Assembly: GCF_901827185.1 (NCBI RefSeq) | Contig: NZ_LR594671.1 | Span: 992,001-1,056,000 of the forward strand | Length of the DNA: 64,000 nucleotides | Direction: 5' to 3' | From: Variovorax sp. PBL-E5 | GTDB taxonomy: Bacteria > Pseudomonadota > Gammaproteobacteria > Burkholderiales > Burkholderiaceae_C | Shown here: positions 1 to 7,757 of the stretch, in pieces | How the letters are laid out: each line of letters starts with the position of its first letter | Numbering within the stretch: the stretch's first letter is position 1 | Notes under the pieces: model-generated | What the model was told of the DNA's origin: nothing | The model's database searches: none | What the model saw: the letters and a program-made list of their open reading frames with translations, nothing else | Made by a program: the position numbers and the translations under genes

Positions 1-339
1 CCTGTCGTCGACCGGCTGCACAAGACGCTGACCTTCCATTCCTGGTATCCGGGCTGCCCGATGGAGAACGATGCCTACGACATCCCGAAGCCCAAGGACA
101 CCGAGCTGATCGTGCCGACGCTGCTGTTCGTGCCCTGCCTGGGCTATAGCGCGGGCGGATACCGGCTCGGCTACGGGGGGGGCTTCTACGATCGAACACT
201 GGCGGCGCTGGAGCCGCGGCCGTTCACCGTGGGCCTTGGCTTCACGAACGGATTCCTCGACGAGTTCGAACCGGAAGCGCACGACATGCCATTGGACGCG
301 ATCCTCAACGACAACGGGGTCGTCTGGCCAATCACTTGA
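1..339 (+). CDS. 5-formyltetrahydrofolate cyclo-ligase, C-terminal part (partial)
   Basis: The reading frame is open from base 1, so the true start lies outside the window and only about 112 C-terminal residues are visible. The family converts 5-formyl-THF to 5,10-methenyl-THF with ATP in the cytosol. The diagnostic glycine-rich motif GGYRLGYGGGFYDR is intact, preceded by a PTLLFVPCLGYS strand and followed by the usual hydrophobic GLGFTNGF strand and an acidic/His stretch (EPEAHDMPLDAI). The gene ends at a TGA at 337-339, and a structured repeat begins one base later. The next gene is convergent. Family assignment is secure; nothing can be said about its promoter. Confidence 0.9.
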   Translation, partial: PVVDRLHKTLTFHSWYPGCPMENDAYDIPKPKDTELIVPTLLFVPCLGYSAGGYRLGYGGGFYDRTLAALEPRPFTVGLGFTNGFLDEFEPEAHDMPLDAILNDNGVVWPIT

Positions 340-340
340 C

Positions 341-440
341 TCGCCCCCAGGCTTCGCGCACTTCGTGTCGCTTCGCCAACCCCCTGCCGGGGGCGACACC
401 GGCGGACCGGCGAAGCCGGATCCGCGGTGCCCCTGGAACT
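341..440 (+). repeat. Structured intergenic repeat, copy A
   Basis: First of three ~95-bp copies (others at 37849-37940 and 41462-41560). It starts right after the TGA of the cyclo-ligase gene, in the same orientation. It carries two hairpins: CCCCC/GGGGG arms at 380-384 and 389-393, and CCGGC/GCCGG arms at 407-411 and 415-419 with loop GAA. All copies share a CCCCCAG-type opening, an ACTTCGTGT block and an ATCCGCGGTG block after the second hairpin. Confidence 0.8.
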
Positions 441-460
441 GGAGCCGTCGCGGTGTCGAG

Positions 461-1444
461 TCAGTCCAACTGGTCGATGGTGTCGGGGTCGGGAATTTCG
501 CCGATGGTTTCGCGTGTGGTGGCGGCTTGCGCCTGCAGCCATTCGCAGAAGGCCTGGATCTCGGGGCGAGGCGCGCTGCGCGGGCCGACGATGAGCCAGT
601 AGGCCATGGGCGAGTCCATGCGGTGGTGCGGCAGGACTTCGATCAGGTCGCCGTTGGCCAGGCTCTCGGCGATCAGGGAGCTGCGTGCCAGCACCACGCC
701 CTGGCCGGTGAGTGCAGCCTGGACCATCTGGTAGGCGTAGTTGAAATAGAGCCAGCGCCGCGGCTGCGCGCGCTGCAGCTCGTTGACCTCGAACCAGCGG
801 CGCCAGGTGAGCCATTCGAGATGGCTTCGATGGGCGTCGCCGGCCTCGATCAGCGTGAAGCGTGCAATGTCCTGCGGCGCCTTGATGGCCGGGTTGCTCT
901 TGATGAGCCAGGGGCTCGCCACCGGCGTGATGGTTTCGCCGAAGAGGCGCAGCGAGCCGGCCGGCATGTTTTCGCGCGGGCCGTAGCGCAGCGCGAGGTC
1001 GACGTCGGCCATGCCCATGTCGAGCGCCACGTCGCTGGCATCGATGCGGATATCGATCTCGGGGTTGTCGCGCTGGAAGGCCTCGAGCCGCGGGATCAGC
1101 CACATGGATGCGAACGAGGCGAAGGTGGTGAGCGACACGCTCTTGCGTCCCGCGTTCTGTCGGATCTGGCGCACCGCGCCATCGATGCGCGGCAGCGACT
1201 GCTGGACGGCAAGCAGCAGCTGTGCACCGGCGCCCGTGAGTTCGACCGCACGGGTGTGGCGCAGGAACAGGCCGACCCCGACCTCTTCCTCGAGCGCCTG
1301 GATCTGCCGGCTGACGGCGGACTGCGTCAGCGCCATCTCTTCCGATGCGGCGCGGAAGTTCAGGTGCCGGGCGACCGCTTCGAAGGCGCGCAGGTGGCCG
1401 GCCGAGATCGGCCGGGAGCGCAGATGGGTCTGGGAATGCTGCAT
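461..1444 (-). CDS. LysR-family regulator (GcvA-like)
   Basis: A 327-residue LysR-type transcriptional regulator with an N-terminal winged helix-turn-helix at about residues 16-75 (AFEAVARHLNFRAASEEMALTQ, then SAVSRQIQALEEEVG) and a periplasmic-binding-like effector domain over the rest. The effector domain resembles the GcvA/AmpR branch (DLALRYGPRENMP, GQGVVLARSSLI). The ATG at 1444 gives the usual family length. The gene is divergent from the DUF2917 gene at 1593, separated by 148 bp holding a TGAT-N11-ATCA dyad, so it probably controls that neighbour and itself. The effector is unknown. Confidence 0.9.
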   Translation of the reverse strand: MQHSQTHLRSRPISAGHLRAFEAVARHLNFRAASEEMALTQSAVSRQIQALEEEVGVGLFLRHTRAVELTGAGAQLLLAVQQSLPRIDGAVRQIRQNAGRKSVSLTTFASFASMWLIPRLEAFQRDNPEIDIRIDASDVALDMGMADVDLALRYGPRENMPAGSLRLFGETITPVASPWLIKSNPAIKAPQDIARFTLIEAGDAHRSHLEWLTWRRWFEVNELQRAQPRRWLYFNYAYQMVQAALTGQGVVLARSSLIAESLANGDLIEVLPHHRMDSPMAYWLIVGPRSAPRPEIQAFCEWLQAQAATTRETIGEIPDPDTIDQLD

Positions 1445-1470
1445 GGGCGGTGACTTTCGGGCCGGACGAT

Positions 1471-1489
1471 TGATGCGAAACCGGAATCA
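1471..1489. promoter_or_regulatory. Candidate LysR operator (TGAT-N11-ATCA)
   Basis: A short dyad, TGAT at 1471-1474 and ATCA at 1486-1489, lies in the divergent promoter region between the LysR gene and the DUF2917 gene. LysR proteins usually bind such partial dyads between themselves and a divergent target. The arms are only 4 bp, so chance is possible. Confidence 0.3.
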
Positions 1490-1592
1490 GTAGGCTACCG
1501 CGTTTTCATTGGACCGCCAACGGCGGAAGGCCGATCATTCATTCCCGAAGCGCGCTATTGCGCTTCGGAGAAACCGCCTCAGGAGTTTGATC

Positions 1593-1919
1593 ATGTCCGC
1601 TGCTTACGCCCCCTCTTCGCTTCAGTCCCTGGCTGCCCGCCCCGCGGCCGTGCCACCGGCCGTGCGTCGCGGCGCATGGCAGTTGGCCGCAGGCCATGCC
1701 ATGAGTCTGAAGGCCTCCAGCGCGAGCATCTTGCGCATTCGCCAGGGCCGGGTCTGGGTCACCCGCGACGCCACCGCGAACTTCGGCAGCGAGGACATCG
1801 TGCTCGCACCCGGCGAGTCGCTGGCGATTGCGGCCGGTGAACGCATCGTGATGGAGCCATGGGACGGCTACGGCGCGACCTACAGCTGGGATGAGGCATC
1901 GGCCGCGGAAGCGGCCTGA
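1593..1919 (+). CDS. DUF2917 family protein
   Basis: A 108-residue protein beginning at ATG 1593, preceded by AGGAG at 1581-1585. The frame is open further upstream, but this start has the good ribosome site. The core (LKASSASILRIRQGRVWVT, SEDIVLAPGESLAI, GERIVMEPW) matches the DUF2917 cupin-like fold: a short beta-rich domain in which 'G-R-V-W-V-T' and 'L-x-P-G-E-S' are the recurring signatures. No catalytic residues are known for this family. It is paired with a divergent LysR regulator, an arrangement I recall from other Comamonadaceae. The function is unknown. Confidence 0.75.
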   Translation: MSAAYAPSSLQSLAARPAAVPPAVRRGAWQLAAGHAMSLKASSASILRIRQGRVWVTRDATANFGSEDIVLAPGESLAIAAGERIVMEPWDGYGATYSWDEASAAEAA

Positions 1920-1935
1920 ACTGGCGCCCGCCTCT

Positions 1936-2334
1936 TCAGCTGAAAATGTCGAGATCCGAGCGCAGGGCGAGAAAGCGTTCGAGGGCCTCGACGCCGTCAA
2001 GTTCGTGGATGCCGCCCATGTCGTCACCGATCGTCTCGACTTCCGCGAGGCCCATTTCGAAGCGCTCGTAGCGGCGCTTCGTCAGGGAGCCCTCGTACGC
2101 CACGCGCAATTGCGTGTGCCGGGGGTCGGCCTGGAGCCGGTCCATCAGCAACAGCACCTCCCCGCACGGGCCTTCGAAGTGCTGACAGAAGCGCTGGCCG
2201 TCGAACACCAGCAGGCCGGTGATCTGGTCCTGCAGGTTGCGGGCGCGTGCCGCGGTCACGATCTGGCCAACGACGGTGGCGGATTGATCGGGCGCAAGCA
2301 TGCTGCAGTAGAGGAATTCGTGGAGTTCGGCCAT
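1936..2334 (-). CDS. BLUF-domain blue-light sensor protein
   Basis: A 132-residue stand-alone BLUF (FAD-binding blue-light sensor) protein. The flavin-switch residues are all present with the spacing of AppA: Tyr9 in LYCSML, Asn33 in RARNLQDQITG, and Gln51 in FCQHFEG (24 and 18 residues apart, as in AppA Y21/N45/Q63). The C-terminal ~35 residues form a short tail without a GGDEF, EAL or cyclase domain, so signalling would be by protein-protein contact. It is divergent from the Crp/Fnr regulator at 2387 with only 52 bp between them, so the two promoters must overlap and a functional link is possible. ATG at 2334 was chosen because the BLUF strand begins immediately after it. Confidence 0.9.
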   Translation of the reverse strand: MAELHEFLYCSMLAPDQSATVVGQIVTAARARNLQDQITGLLVFDGQRFCQHFEGPCGEVLLLMDRLQADPRHTQLRVAYEGSLTKRRYERFEMGLAEVETIGDDMGGIHELDGVEALERFLALRSDLDIFS

Positions 2335-2386
2335 GGGTGACGGGTAGGGTGTGCGGAGTGTAGGAGCCCGAAATCCGCCGTGAAAT

Positions 2387-3193
2387 GTGAAAAGACACAG
2401 GGCGCGGCCCTATAGTGCTGGCGTGAAATTCGAGGACTACCCGGCCCCCGTCTCGCCGCCGCGCTGTGCGCATCCGTGCGGCCAGTGCGGACTGCGCAGC
2501 AACCCCGCTTTCATTCCCGTCTCCGACGAAGAACTGCGCGTCATCGAGTCGTTTCGCGGCGGCACGCGCGCCGTCGATGCCGGTGGCTCCGTCATCGAAG
2601 AGCATCGGCCCAGTCCGATGCTCTTCACGCTGTATTCGGGCTGGGCGTTTCGCTACAAGACGCTGAGCGATGGGCGCCGGCAGATCCTCAGCTTTCTGCT
2701 GCCGGGCGATTTCATCGGGTTGCAGGACGAATTCGCCGACGGCCAGACGCATGGCGTCGAAGCGGTGACGGGCGTGACGCTCTGTGCCTTTCCGCGCGAG
2801 AAACTCTGGAACCTGTTCCACGCGCAGCCCAAGCTGAGCTACGACATCACCTGGCTCGCAGCGCGCGAGGAAAAGATGGTGGACGACAACCTCGTGACGG
2901 CCGGCCGGCGCAACGCCGGCGAGCGTGTCGCGATGCTGCTGATGCATCTGTACCGCCGCGCGGAACGTGTCGGCATGGTGCGCGACGGCTGGGCCGAGTT
3001 TCCCATCAACCAGCAGCACATCGCCGATGCGCTGGGCTTGTCGCTGGTGCACACCAACAAGACCTTGCGGTACTTGCAGCGCCTGGGCCTCTACAAGATC
3101 GACAGCGGCTGGCTGCGTATCCTCGAGCCGCGCGCGCTCGAGACGCTCGGCGACTATTTCGAGCGGCCGATGCGGCCCGCGCCGCTGCTCTGA
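2387..3193 (+). CDS. Crp/Fnr-family regulator, possibly Fe-S containing
   Basis: A 268-residue cyclic-nucleotide-binding-fold regulator with a C-terminal winged helix (INQQHIADALGLSLVHTNKT). The N-terminus carries C27-x3-C31-x2-C34, and a fourth cysteine, C133 in TLCAFPREKL, falls where FNR has its C122 (same hydrophobic-Cys-x-x-P context). This suggests, but does not prove, an oxygen- or NO-sensing iron-sulfur cluster. The recognition helix (LVHTNKTLRYLQRLG) lacks the E-x-x-S-R of FNR, so a classical FNR box is not expected. Both possible starts are GTG (2387, or 2423 which drops 12 residues); neither has a clear ribosome site. It is divergent from the BLUF gene. Confidence 0.85.
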   Translation: MKRHRARPYSAGVKFEDYPAPVSPPRCAHPCGQCGLRSNPAFIPVSDEELRVIESFRGGTRAVDAGGSVIEEHRPSPMLFTLYSGWAFRYKTLSDGRRQILSFLLPGDFIGLQDEFADGQTHGVEAVTGVTLCAFPREKLWNLFHAQPKLSYDITWLAAREEKMVDDNLVTAGRRNAGERVAMLLMHLYRRAERVGMVRDGWAEFPINQQHIADALGLSLVHTNKTLRYLQRLGLYKIDSGWLRILEPRALETLGDYFERPMRPAPLL

Positions 3194-3296
3194 GCGCGGG
3201 CACCGGTCCATCGCGTATCGTAGAGGCTGTGCCCGGACGTCCTGGCCGCAGCCTCGTCCGGCAGCCGCCGGCCATTCTCATGACCGCCGCCCATCC

Positions 3297-4619
3297 GTGA
3301 ATATCCTGTCCCGCCTGCGCCAGATCGCCATCGTCGGCAGCGTCGAATCCCTGGGTGTGGTGCTCGGAGGCATCGCCGGGCTGCTCATCGTCAACGTGCT
3401 GCCGAAGGATCAGTACGCGGCCTACACCTTCCTCCTCGCCTGCATGACGCTGGTGCTGGGCGTGACCGATCTGGGCCTCTCCCATTGCTGCCTGCCGGTC
3501 GTCGGCCAGCGAAGCCGCGAGGTGCCCTGGGTCGTCGGCGCCTGCCATCAGGTGTTTCGCAAGCGCTGGCTGCTGCTGGGGCTCGGCCTCGTGATCGTGG
3601 GGCCGTACTGGTTCTACACCTCCAGGGAGCACGGCTGGTTCGGCGGCGGCTATTTCCTGGGGTCGGTGCTGATGCTGTTCGTGGTGCTGCTGGCGCTCAG
3701 AGAGCATTACGGCAACACGGTGCTGGTCATCCTTGGCCACATCTCGACGCTGAACCGCATCGGCTTCACGACGAACATCGTGCGGATCTCCTTCGTCGCG
3801 GTCGTGCTTCTGCTGCCGATCACGTCGTGGTCGATGGCCGGGATCGTGGCCGCCACCGCGGCGGCGAGCTTTGTCGCCGTGACGCTCTATCGCAGGGCAT
3901 TCAGATCACACGAGATCGCCGATTTCAGGCTCGATGCTGCCGATGTGAAGCGCGTGGACGCCCAGGTGATCCAGATCGCGAAGCCGCTGGTGCTGCCCGC
4001 CATTTTCTTCCAGGTCCAGGGCGTCATCACGGTGTTCCTGGTGTCGCTGCTCGGCACCTCCAACATGCTTGCGGAAGTGGGCGCCTTCGGTCGCCTGGCC
4101 ATGGTGTTGCTGGTGGTGGACCGCATCACCGGCACCTTGCTGTTCCCGGTGCTGGCCCGCTCGCCCGAGGGGCCGGCCCTGGCCTCCACGGTGGTGCGCG
4201 TGCACGGCCTGTACCTGCTGGCCATGGCGCTGATGGAGCTCTCGGCAGTCATGTTGCCGCAGTACTGGATCATTCTGCTCGGGCGGCAGTACCAGTCCAT
4301 GGCGCCGTACGTGTGGATCGTGTTTCTGGCCGCCATGCTCAACAATGCCTCGAACCTCGCCTTCAGGACGCTGACGGTGCGTGGGGCCACCTCCAAGCAG
4401 GGCTATGGCGTCGGCTTCATCCTTGCCGTGCAGGTGCTGTATCTATGGGTCTTCGGCGTCGCCGACCTGCGCGCCGCACTCGGCTTCAACCTCGCCACCG
4501 CGATGGCCCACGCCAGCTACCAGTACCTGTTGCTCGCGCTGCGGCTGCCGGAGTGGCGTCGGCAGGTGCCGGCAGACGGGTCCACGGACCAGGTGAGCGG
4601 AGCAGACGGCGACAGGTAG
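3297..4619 (+). CDS. Polysaccharide flippase (Wzx/MATE-like membrane protein)
   Basis: A 440-residue polytopic membrane protein with roughly twelve hydrophobic segments spread over its length, such as VESLGVVLGGIAGLLIVNVL near the N-terminus and AMALMELSAVMLPQYWIILLG later. The pattern, including the LPKDQYAAYTFLLA motif after the first segment, is that of the oligosaccharide flippase/polysaccharide biosynthesis family that moves lipid-linked glycans across the inner membrane. The likely start is the GTG at 3297; the frame is open upstream but overlaps the Crp/Fnr gene. It is convergent with the glycosyltransferase that begins on the next base after its stop, which suggests a small glycan cluster. 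Confidence 0.8.
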   Translation: MNILSRLRQIAIVGSVESLGVVLGGIAGLLIVNVLPKDQYAAYTFLLACMTLVLGVTDLGLSHCCLPVVGQRSREVPWVVGACHQVFRKRWLLLGLGLVIVGPYWFYTSREHGWFGGGYFLGSVLMLFVVLLALREHYGNTVLVILGHISTLNRIGFTTNIVRISFVAVVLLLPITSWSMAGIVAATAAASFVAVTLYRRAFRSHEIADFRLDAADVKRVDAQVIQIAKPLVLPAIFFQVQGVITVFLVSLLGTSNMLAEVGAFGRLAMVLLVVDRITGTLLFPVLARSPEGPALASTVVRVHGLYLLAMALMELSAVMLPQYWIILLGRQYQSMAPYVWIVFLAAMLNNASNLAFRTLTVRGATSKQGYGVGFILAVQVLYLWVFGVADLRAALGFNLATAMAHASYQYLLLALRLPEWRRQVPADGSTDQVSGADGDR

Positions 4620-5468
4620 TCAGCCGCGCGATGACTTCGGGGGGCGGCGTATCAAGAACCTGAGCGATTGGCTGAAAAGCCACGCATCGTGCTCGATTGC
4701 ATTTCTCAATCCGCGGCATCGGTATTTGAGCGCCCCCGGAATGGTTATCTTGACCAGCGAACGCAAGCCCAGGTAAGCGTAATACCTTGGAAGCGATGCG
4801 GGTGCCAGGTTTTTGTGCTTTTCCCAGAAATAAAATTCGCTCTTTTGCTGCTTGCCCCAGAACGCCATGCCACGTGATCTTCTCCAGGGGTGCGTCACCA
4901 CTGCATCCGGCACGAAAATTATCTTCGCTCCCTCATCGTCTATCCGTTTCTTCAGATCCATGTCTTCCATGGCTGCAAAAGGAAAATTCTCATCGAAGCC
5001 GTGCAACGAATCGAAGAGGGATTTTTTTATTGCGAAATTGCATGACCAGAGGTAGCCGCCAAAATTGATGGGAGACTCTTCGTCGAGGCGCTCTCTGGGG
5101 CGTTCGGCAATTGTTTTTCCCTCCAGCACCGTCGCCTGATTTGCCATGCCGTGAAGCGAGTGCAGCCATCCCTTGCCTGGCAGGCAATCGTCGTCCGTGA
5201 ATACCAGCCATTCTCCCTTTGCCTGTGCTGCGCCGTTATTGCGATTCGCGGCCGGGCCTCGACTGGGCCCTTCGAAGTATCGGACCCAGGGGAAATTCGC
5301 CGACAGATATTCCTTCAGCTCATTCTGTTTGGCGTCGTCGGAGACGATCACTTCAACGGTAAAGGGTTGCTCTCCCGATTCCGGGACGGTGAAATATTCC
5401 GAAAAGCAACTCAGACATTTGTACAGATCGGAGTGGCGGTTGTAAGTGGGAATGATCACGGAATACAT
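4620..5468 (-). CDS. Family 2 glycosyltransferase
   Basis: A 282-residue GT-A fold glycosyltransferase. The start YSVIIPTYNRHSDLYKCL is the nucleotide-binding entry strand; EVIVSDDAK, GPAANRNNGA and the metal-binding VFTDDDCLPG (DxD-type) follow, and the late acidic EDMDLKKRI supplies the presumed catalytic base. There is no membrane segment at the N-terminus. It lies 11 bp downstream of the acetyltransferase on the same strand and ends against the flippase. Codon use is visibly more AT-rich than in the neighbours (for example a run of eight T at 5022-5029 on the plus strand), which suggests recent acquisition. Donor sugar and acceptor cannot be told. Confidence 0.88.
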   Translation of the reverse strand: MYSVIIPTYNRHSDLYKCLSCFSEYFTVPESGEQPFTVEVIVSDDAKQNELKEYLSANFPWVRYFEGPSRGPAANRNNGAAQAKGEWLVFTDDDCLPGKGWLHSLHGMANQATVLEGKTIAERPRERLDEESPINFGGYLWSCNFAIKKSLFDSLHGFDENFPFAAMEDMDLKKRIDDEGAKIIFVPDAVVTHPWRRSRGMAFWGKQQKSEFYFWEKHKNLAPASLPRYYAYLGLRSLVKITIPGALKYRCRGLRNAIEHDAWLFSQSLRFLIRRPPKSSRG

Positions 5469-5479
5469 GTGTCACCTGC

Positions 5480-5959
5480 TCAATGAGACGAATCGAGATA
5501 GCGCATGATTTTGGCCGGGACGCCGGCGCAAATGCAGTTGTCGGGAACATCCTTGGTCACCACGCTGCCGGCCGCGATGATTGAATTCTTTCCGATGGTG
5601 ACACCCGGCATGACCATGGTGCCGGCGCCCAGCCAGCAGTTGCTCTGCAGCTCGACGGGAGAAAAAACAAGCTGATGTCGCTCGGCCGGATCGATCGGAT
5701 GCGTCACGCTGGTGATGACGCAATTTGCGCCGATCAAAGCGTTGTCATGGATGCGAACACCACCGGCAGCGTAGATGACGGTGTATCCATTGATATCTAC
5801 GTTGCTCCCAACGTCCATCCGATCCGTTCCCCAGATGAAAACACGGCGATCAATTCGTACCGAGGAGCCGCACGAGCGCAATGTCGACAGGGTCCAGGCA
5901 CTTTCGGCCTCCTGGATCAATGACCCAAGCTTGAATAATATGCGCTGAATGATGTTCAT
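5480..5959 (-). CDS. Hexapeptide-repeat O-acetyltransferase
   Basis: A 159-residue left-handed beta-helix acyltransferase of the maltose/galactoside O-acetyltransferase type. Hexapeptide repeats run from about residue 45 to the end (VDINGY, IHDNALIGANCVI, NCWLGAGTMVMPGVTIGKNSIIAAGSVV), with the expected active-site histidine in VTHPIDP and the closing CAGVPAKIMR motif. The substrate is probably a sugar in the glycan made by the adjacent glycosyltransferase and moved by the flippase; that is inference from position. It is the first gene of a two-gene leftward unit and shares its lower GC content. Confidence 0.88.
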   Translation of the reverse strand: MNIIQRILFKLGSLIQEAESAWTLSTLRSCGSSVRIDRRVFIWGTDRMDVGSNVDINGYTVIYAAGGVRIHDNALIGANCVITSVTHPIDPAERHQLVFSPVELQSNCWLGAGTMVMPGVTIGKNSIIAAGSVVTKDVPDNCICAGVPAKIMRYLDSSH

Positions 5960-6305
5960 TTTCTATCGAATTCCGCCATGGCAGCCAAGTGGCGGCCCCG
6001 TGAAATTCGTCGTCGCGTATGCGTGTCCTGACCTTGTTGCATTCTCGGGTGGGCTGGTGGGGCAGCGGCTCGGTTCAGGGAAAAGCGTTGCGAACCGGAC
6101 GCCTCGGTCGATGCCCTCTGTGTAATACATTATGTTGGAAATTGGCAGACCCCAGATTCGGCCGGCATGGATTTGGACGAGCGGACCGCGAAATTTGAAC
6201 GGTCTTCGAGGCCGTCGCGAGCATGGTCGGCCAGCCTGAGGCCCTCCGGAGAAGCCGGACACGCCGTCCGCGATAATCCAGCCCCCAACCGAACCGCCGC
6301 CGCAC
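5960..6305. other. Intergenic region between divergent acetyltransferase and glmU
   Basis: This 346-bp stretch contains no convincing gene. It must hold both divergent promoters. An AT-rich patch around 6119-6145 (TAATACATTATG then TTGGAAATTGG) is the only promoter-like sequence I could pick out. The GC content rises to the level of the surrounding genome toward glmU. Confidence 0.6.
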
Positions 6306-7742
6306 ATGTCCGATCCGCTTGCCCTGAACGATAGCAACACACCCGCGCTCGACGTGGTGATCCTGGCGGCCGGCAAGGGCACGCGAATGAAAAGCAGCCT
6401 GCCCAAGGTGCTGCATCGCCTGGCCGGACGCGCGCTGCTGGCGCACGTGCTGGAAACCGCCACGCGCCTTGGCGCGCGCCACGTGGTGGTGGTGACGGGC
6501 CATGGTGCGAACGACGTCGAAACGGCGATCGGCGAGGGCAATGGGCCGGTGTTCGTGCGCCAGGTTCCGCAGCTCGGCACCGGCCATGCCGTGCAGCAGG
6601 CAGCGCCGCTGTTGCCGGACGACGGCACGGTGGTGGTTCTCTCGGGCGACGTGCCGCTGATCTCCGAGGCGACCTTGCGCGCGCTGATCGCGGAAAGCGC
6701 GGGTCGGCGGCTCGCGCTGCTCACGATCCAGGTCGACGACCCGACCGGCTATGGCCGCATCGTGCGTGCCGAGGGCGCACAGGGCCTGGACGGCGAGGTG
6801 CTGGCCATCGTCGAGGAAAAGGACGCGAGCGAGACCCAGCGCGCGATCCGCGAGATCTATACCGGCGTGATGGCGGTCCCGGCCGTGCTGCTGAAGACCT
6901 GGCTCGCGCGCCTGGACAACAAGAACGCGCAGGGCGAGTACTACCTGACCGACGTGGTGAGCTTCGCCACCGTCGATGGCGTGCCGGTGGTCTCGCACCG
7001 CACCGAGGACGCGCTGCAGGTGGCCGGCGTCAACAGTCCCGCGCAGCTCGCGGCGCTCGAGCGCGCCTATCAGCTGCGCCAGGCCGACGCGCTGATGGCG
7101 CAAGGCATACGGCTGGCCGATCCGGCGCGCTTCGACCTGCGCGGCACGCTGGCCTGCGAGGCCGATGTCGAGATCGACGTCAACTGCGTGTTCGAAGGCG
7201 CCGTGTCGCTGGGTGCAGGCACGCGCGTCGGCGCCAATTGCGTGATCGCGAACGCGCGCATCGAGGCGGGCACGGTGATCCATCCGTTCACGCACATCGA
7301 CGGCGAGAAGGCCGGCGTGACCGTCGGTGCAGGCTCGCGGATCGGGCCCTTCGCCCGCCTGCGCCCGGGCGCCCGGCTGGGCCCCGAGGTGCACATCGGC
7401 AACTTCGTCGAAGTCAAGAACTCGACGCTGGGCGCGGGCGCCAAGGCCAACCATCTCGCCTACCTGGGCGATGCGACGGTCGGACAGCGCGTCAACTACG
7501 GGGCCGGCGCCATCACCGCCAATTACGACGGCGCCAACAAGCACCGCACGGTGATCGGGGACGACGTGCATGTGGGCAGCAACTGCGTGCTGGTCGCGCC
7601 GGTCACCATCGGCGCGGGCGGCACGGTGGGCGGCGGCTCGACGGTCACCAAGAGCACGGAGCCAGGCGCATTGACGATCTCGCGCGCCCGGCAAGCGAGC
7701 TTCCCGAACTGGGAGCGCCCGCGCAAGGCGCCGAAGGACTAG
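6306..7742 (+). CDS. glmU: Bifunctional GlcNAc-1-P uridyltransferase / GlcN-1-P acetyltransferase
   Basis: A 478-residue enzyme making UDP-N-acetylglucosamine for peptidoglycan and lipopolysaccharide. The N-terminal pyrophosphorylase domain has the nucleotide signature LAAGKGTRMKSSLPKVLH, the QLGTGHA loop, the LSGDVPL metal-site strand and the GEYYLTDV motif. The C-terminal left-handed beta-helix acetyltransferase domain runs from about residue 270 and contains RIGPFARLRPGA, HIGNFVEVKNS and NYGAGAITANYDGANKH. It is slightly longer than the E. coli enzyme (456) because of a 14-residue N-terminal extension. glmS follows 630 bp downstream, with a leftward Lrp-type gene between them. Confidence 0.97.
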   Translation: MSDPLALNDSNTPALDVVILAAGKGTRMKSSLPKVLHRLAGRALLAHVLETATRLGARHVVVVTGHGANDVETAIGEGNGPVFVRQVPQLGTGHAVQQAAPLLPDDGTVVVLSGDVPLISEATLRALIAESAGRRLALLTIQVDDPTGYGRIVRAEGAQGLDGEVLAIVEEKDASETQRAIREIYTGVMAVPAVLLKTWLARLDNKNAQGEYYLTDVVSFATVDGVPVVSHRTEDALQVAGVNSPAQLAALERAYQLRQADALMAQGIRLADPARFDLRGTLACEADVEIDVNCVFEGAVSLGAGTRVGANCVIANARIEAGTVIHPFTHIDGEKAGVTVGAGSRIGPFARLRPGARLGPEVHIGNFVEVKNSTLGAGAKANHLAYLGDATVGQRVNYGAGAITANYDGANKHRTVIGDDVHVGSNCVLVAPVTIGAGGTVGGGSTVTKSTEPGALTISRARQASFPNWERPRKAPKD

Positions 7743-7757
7743 AACCGTATCGCCGAT

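Noticed and set aside
6075..7694. A long minus-strand open frame opposite glmU
   Set aside because: Same high-GC shadow effect; glmU is complete and recognised from end to end.
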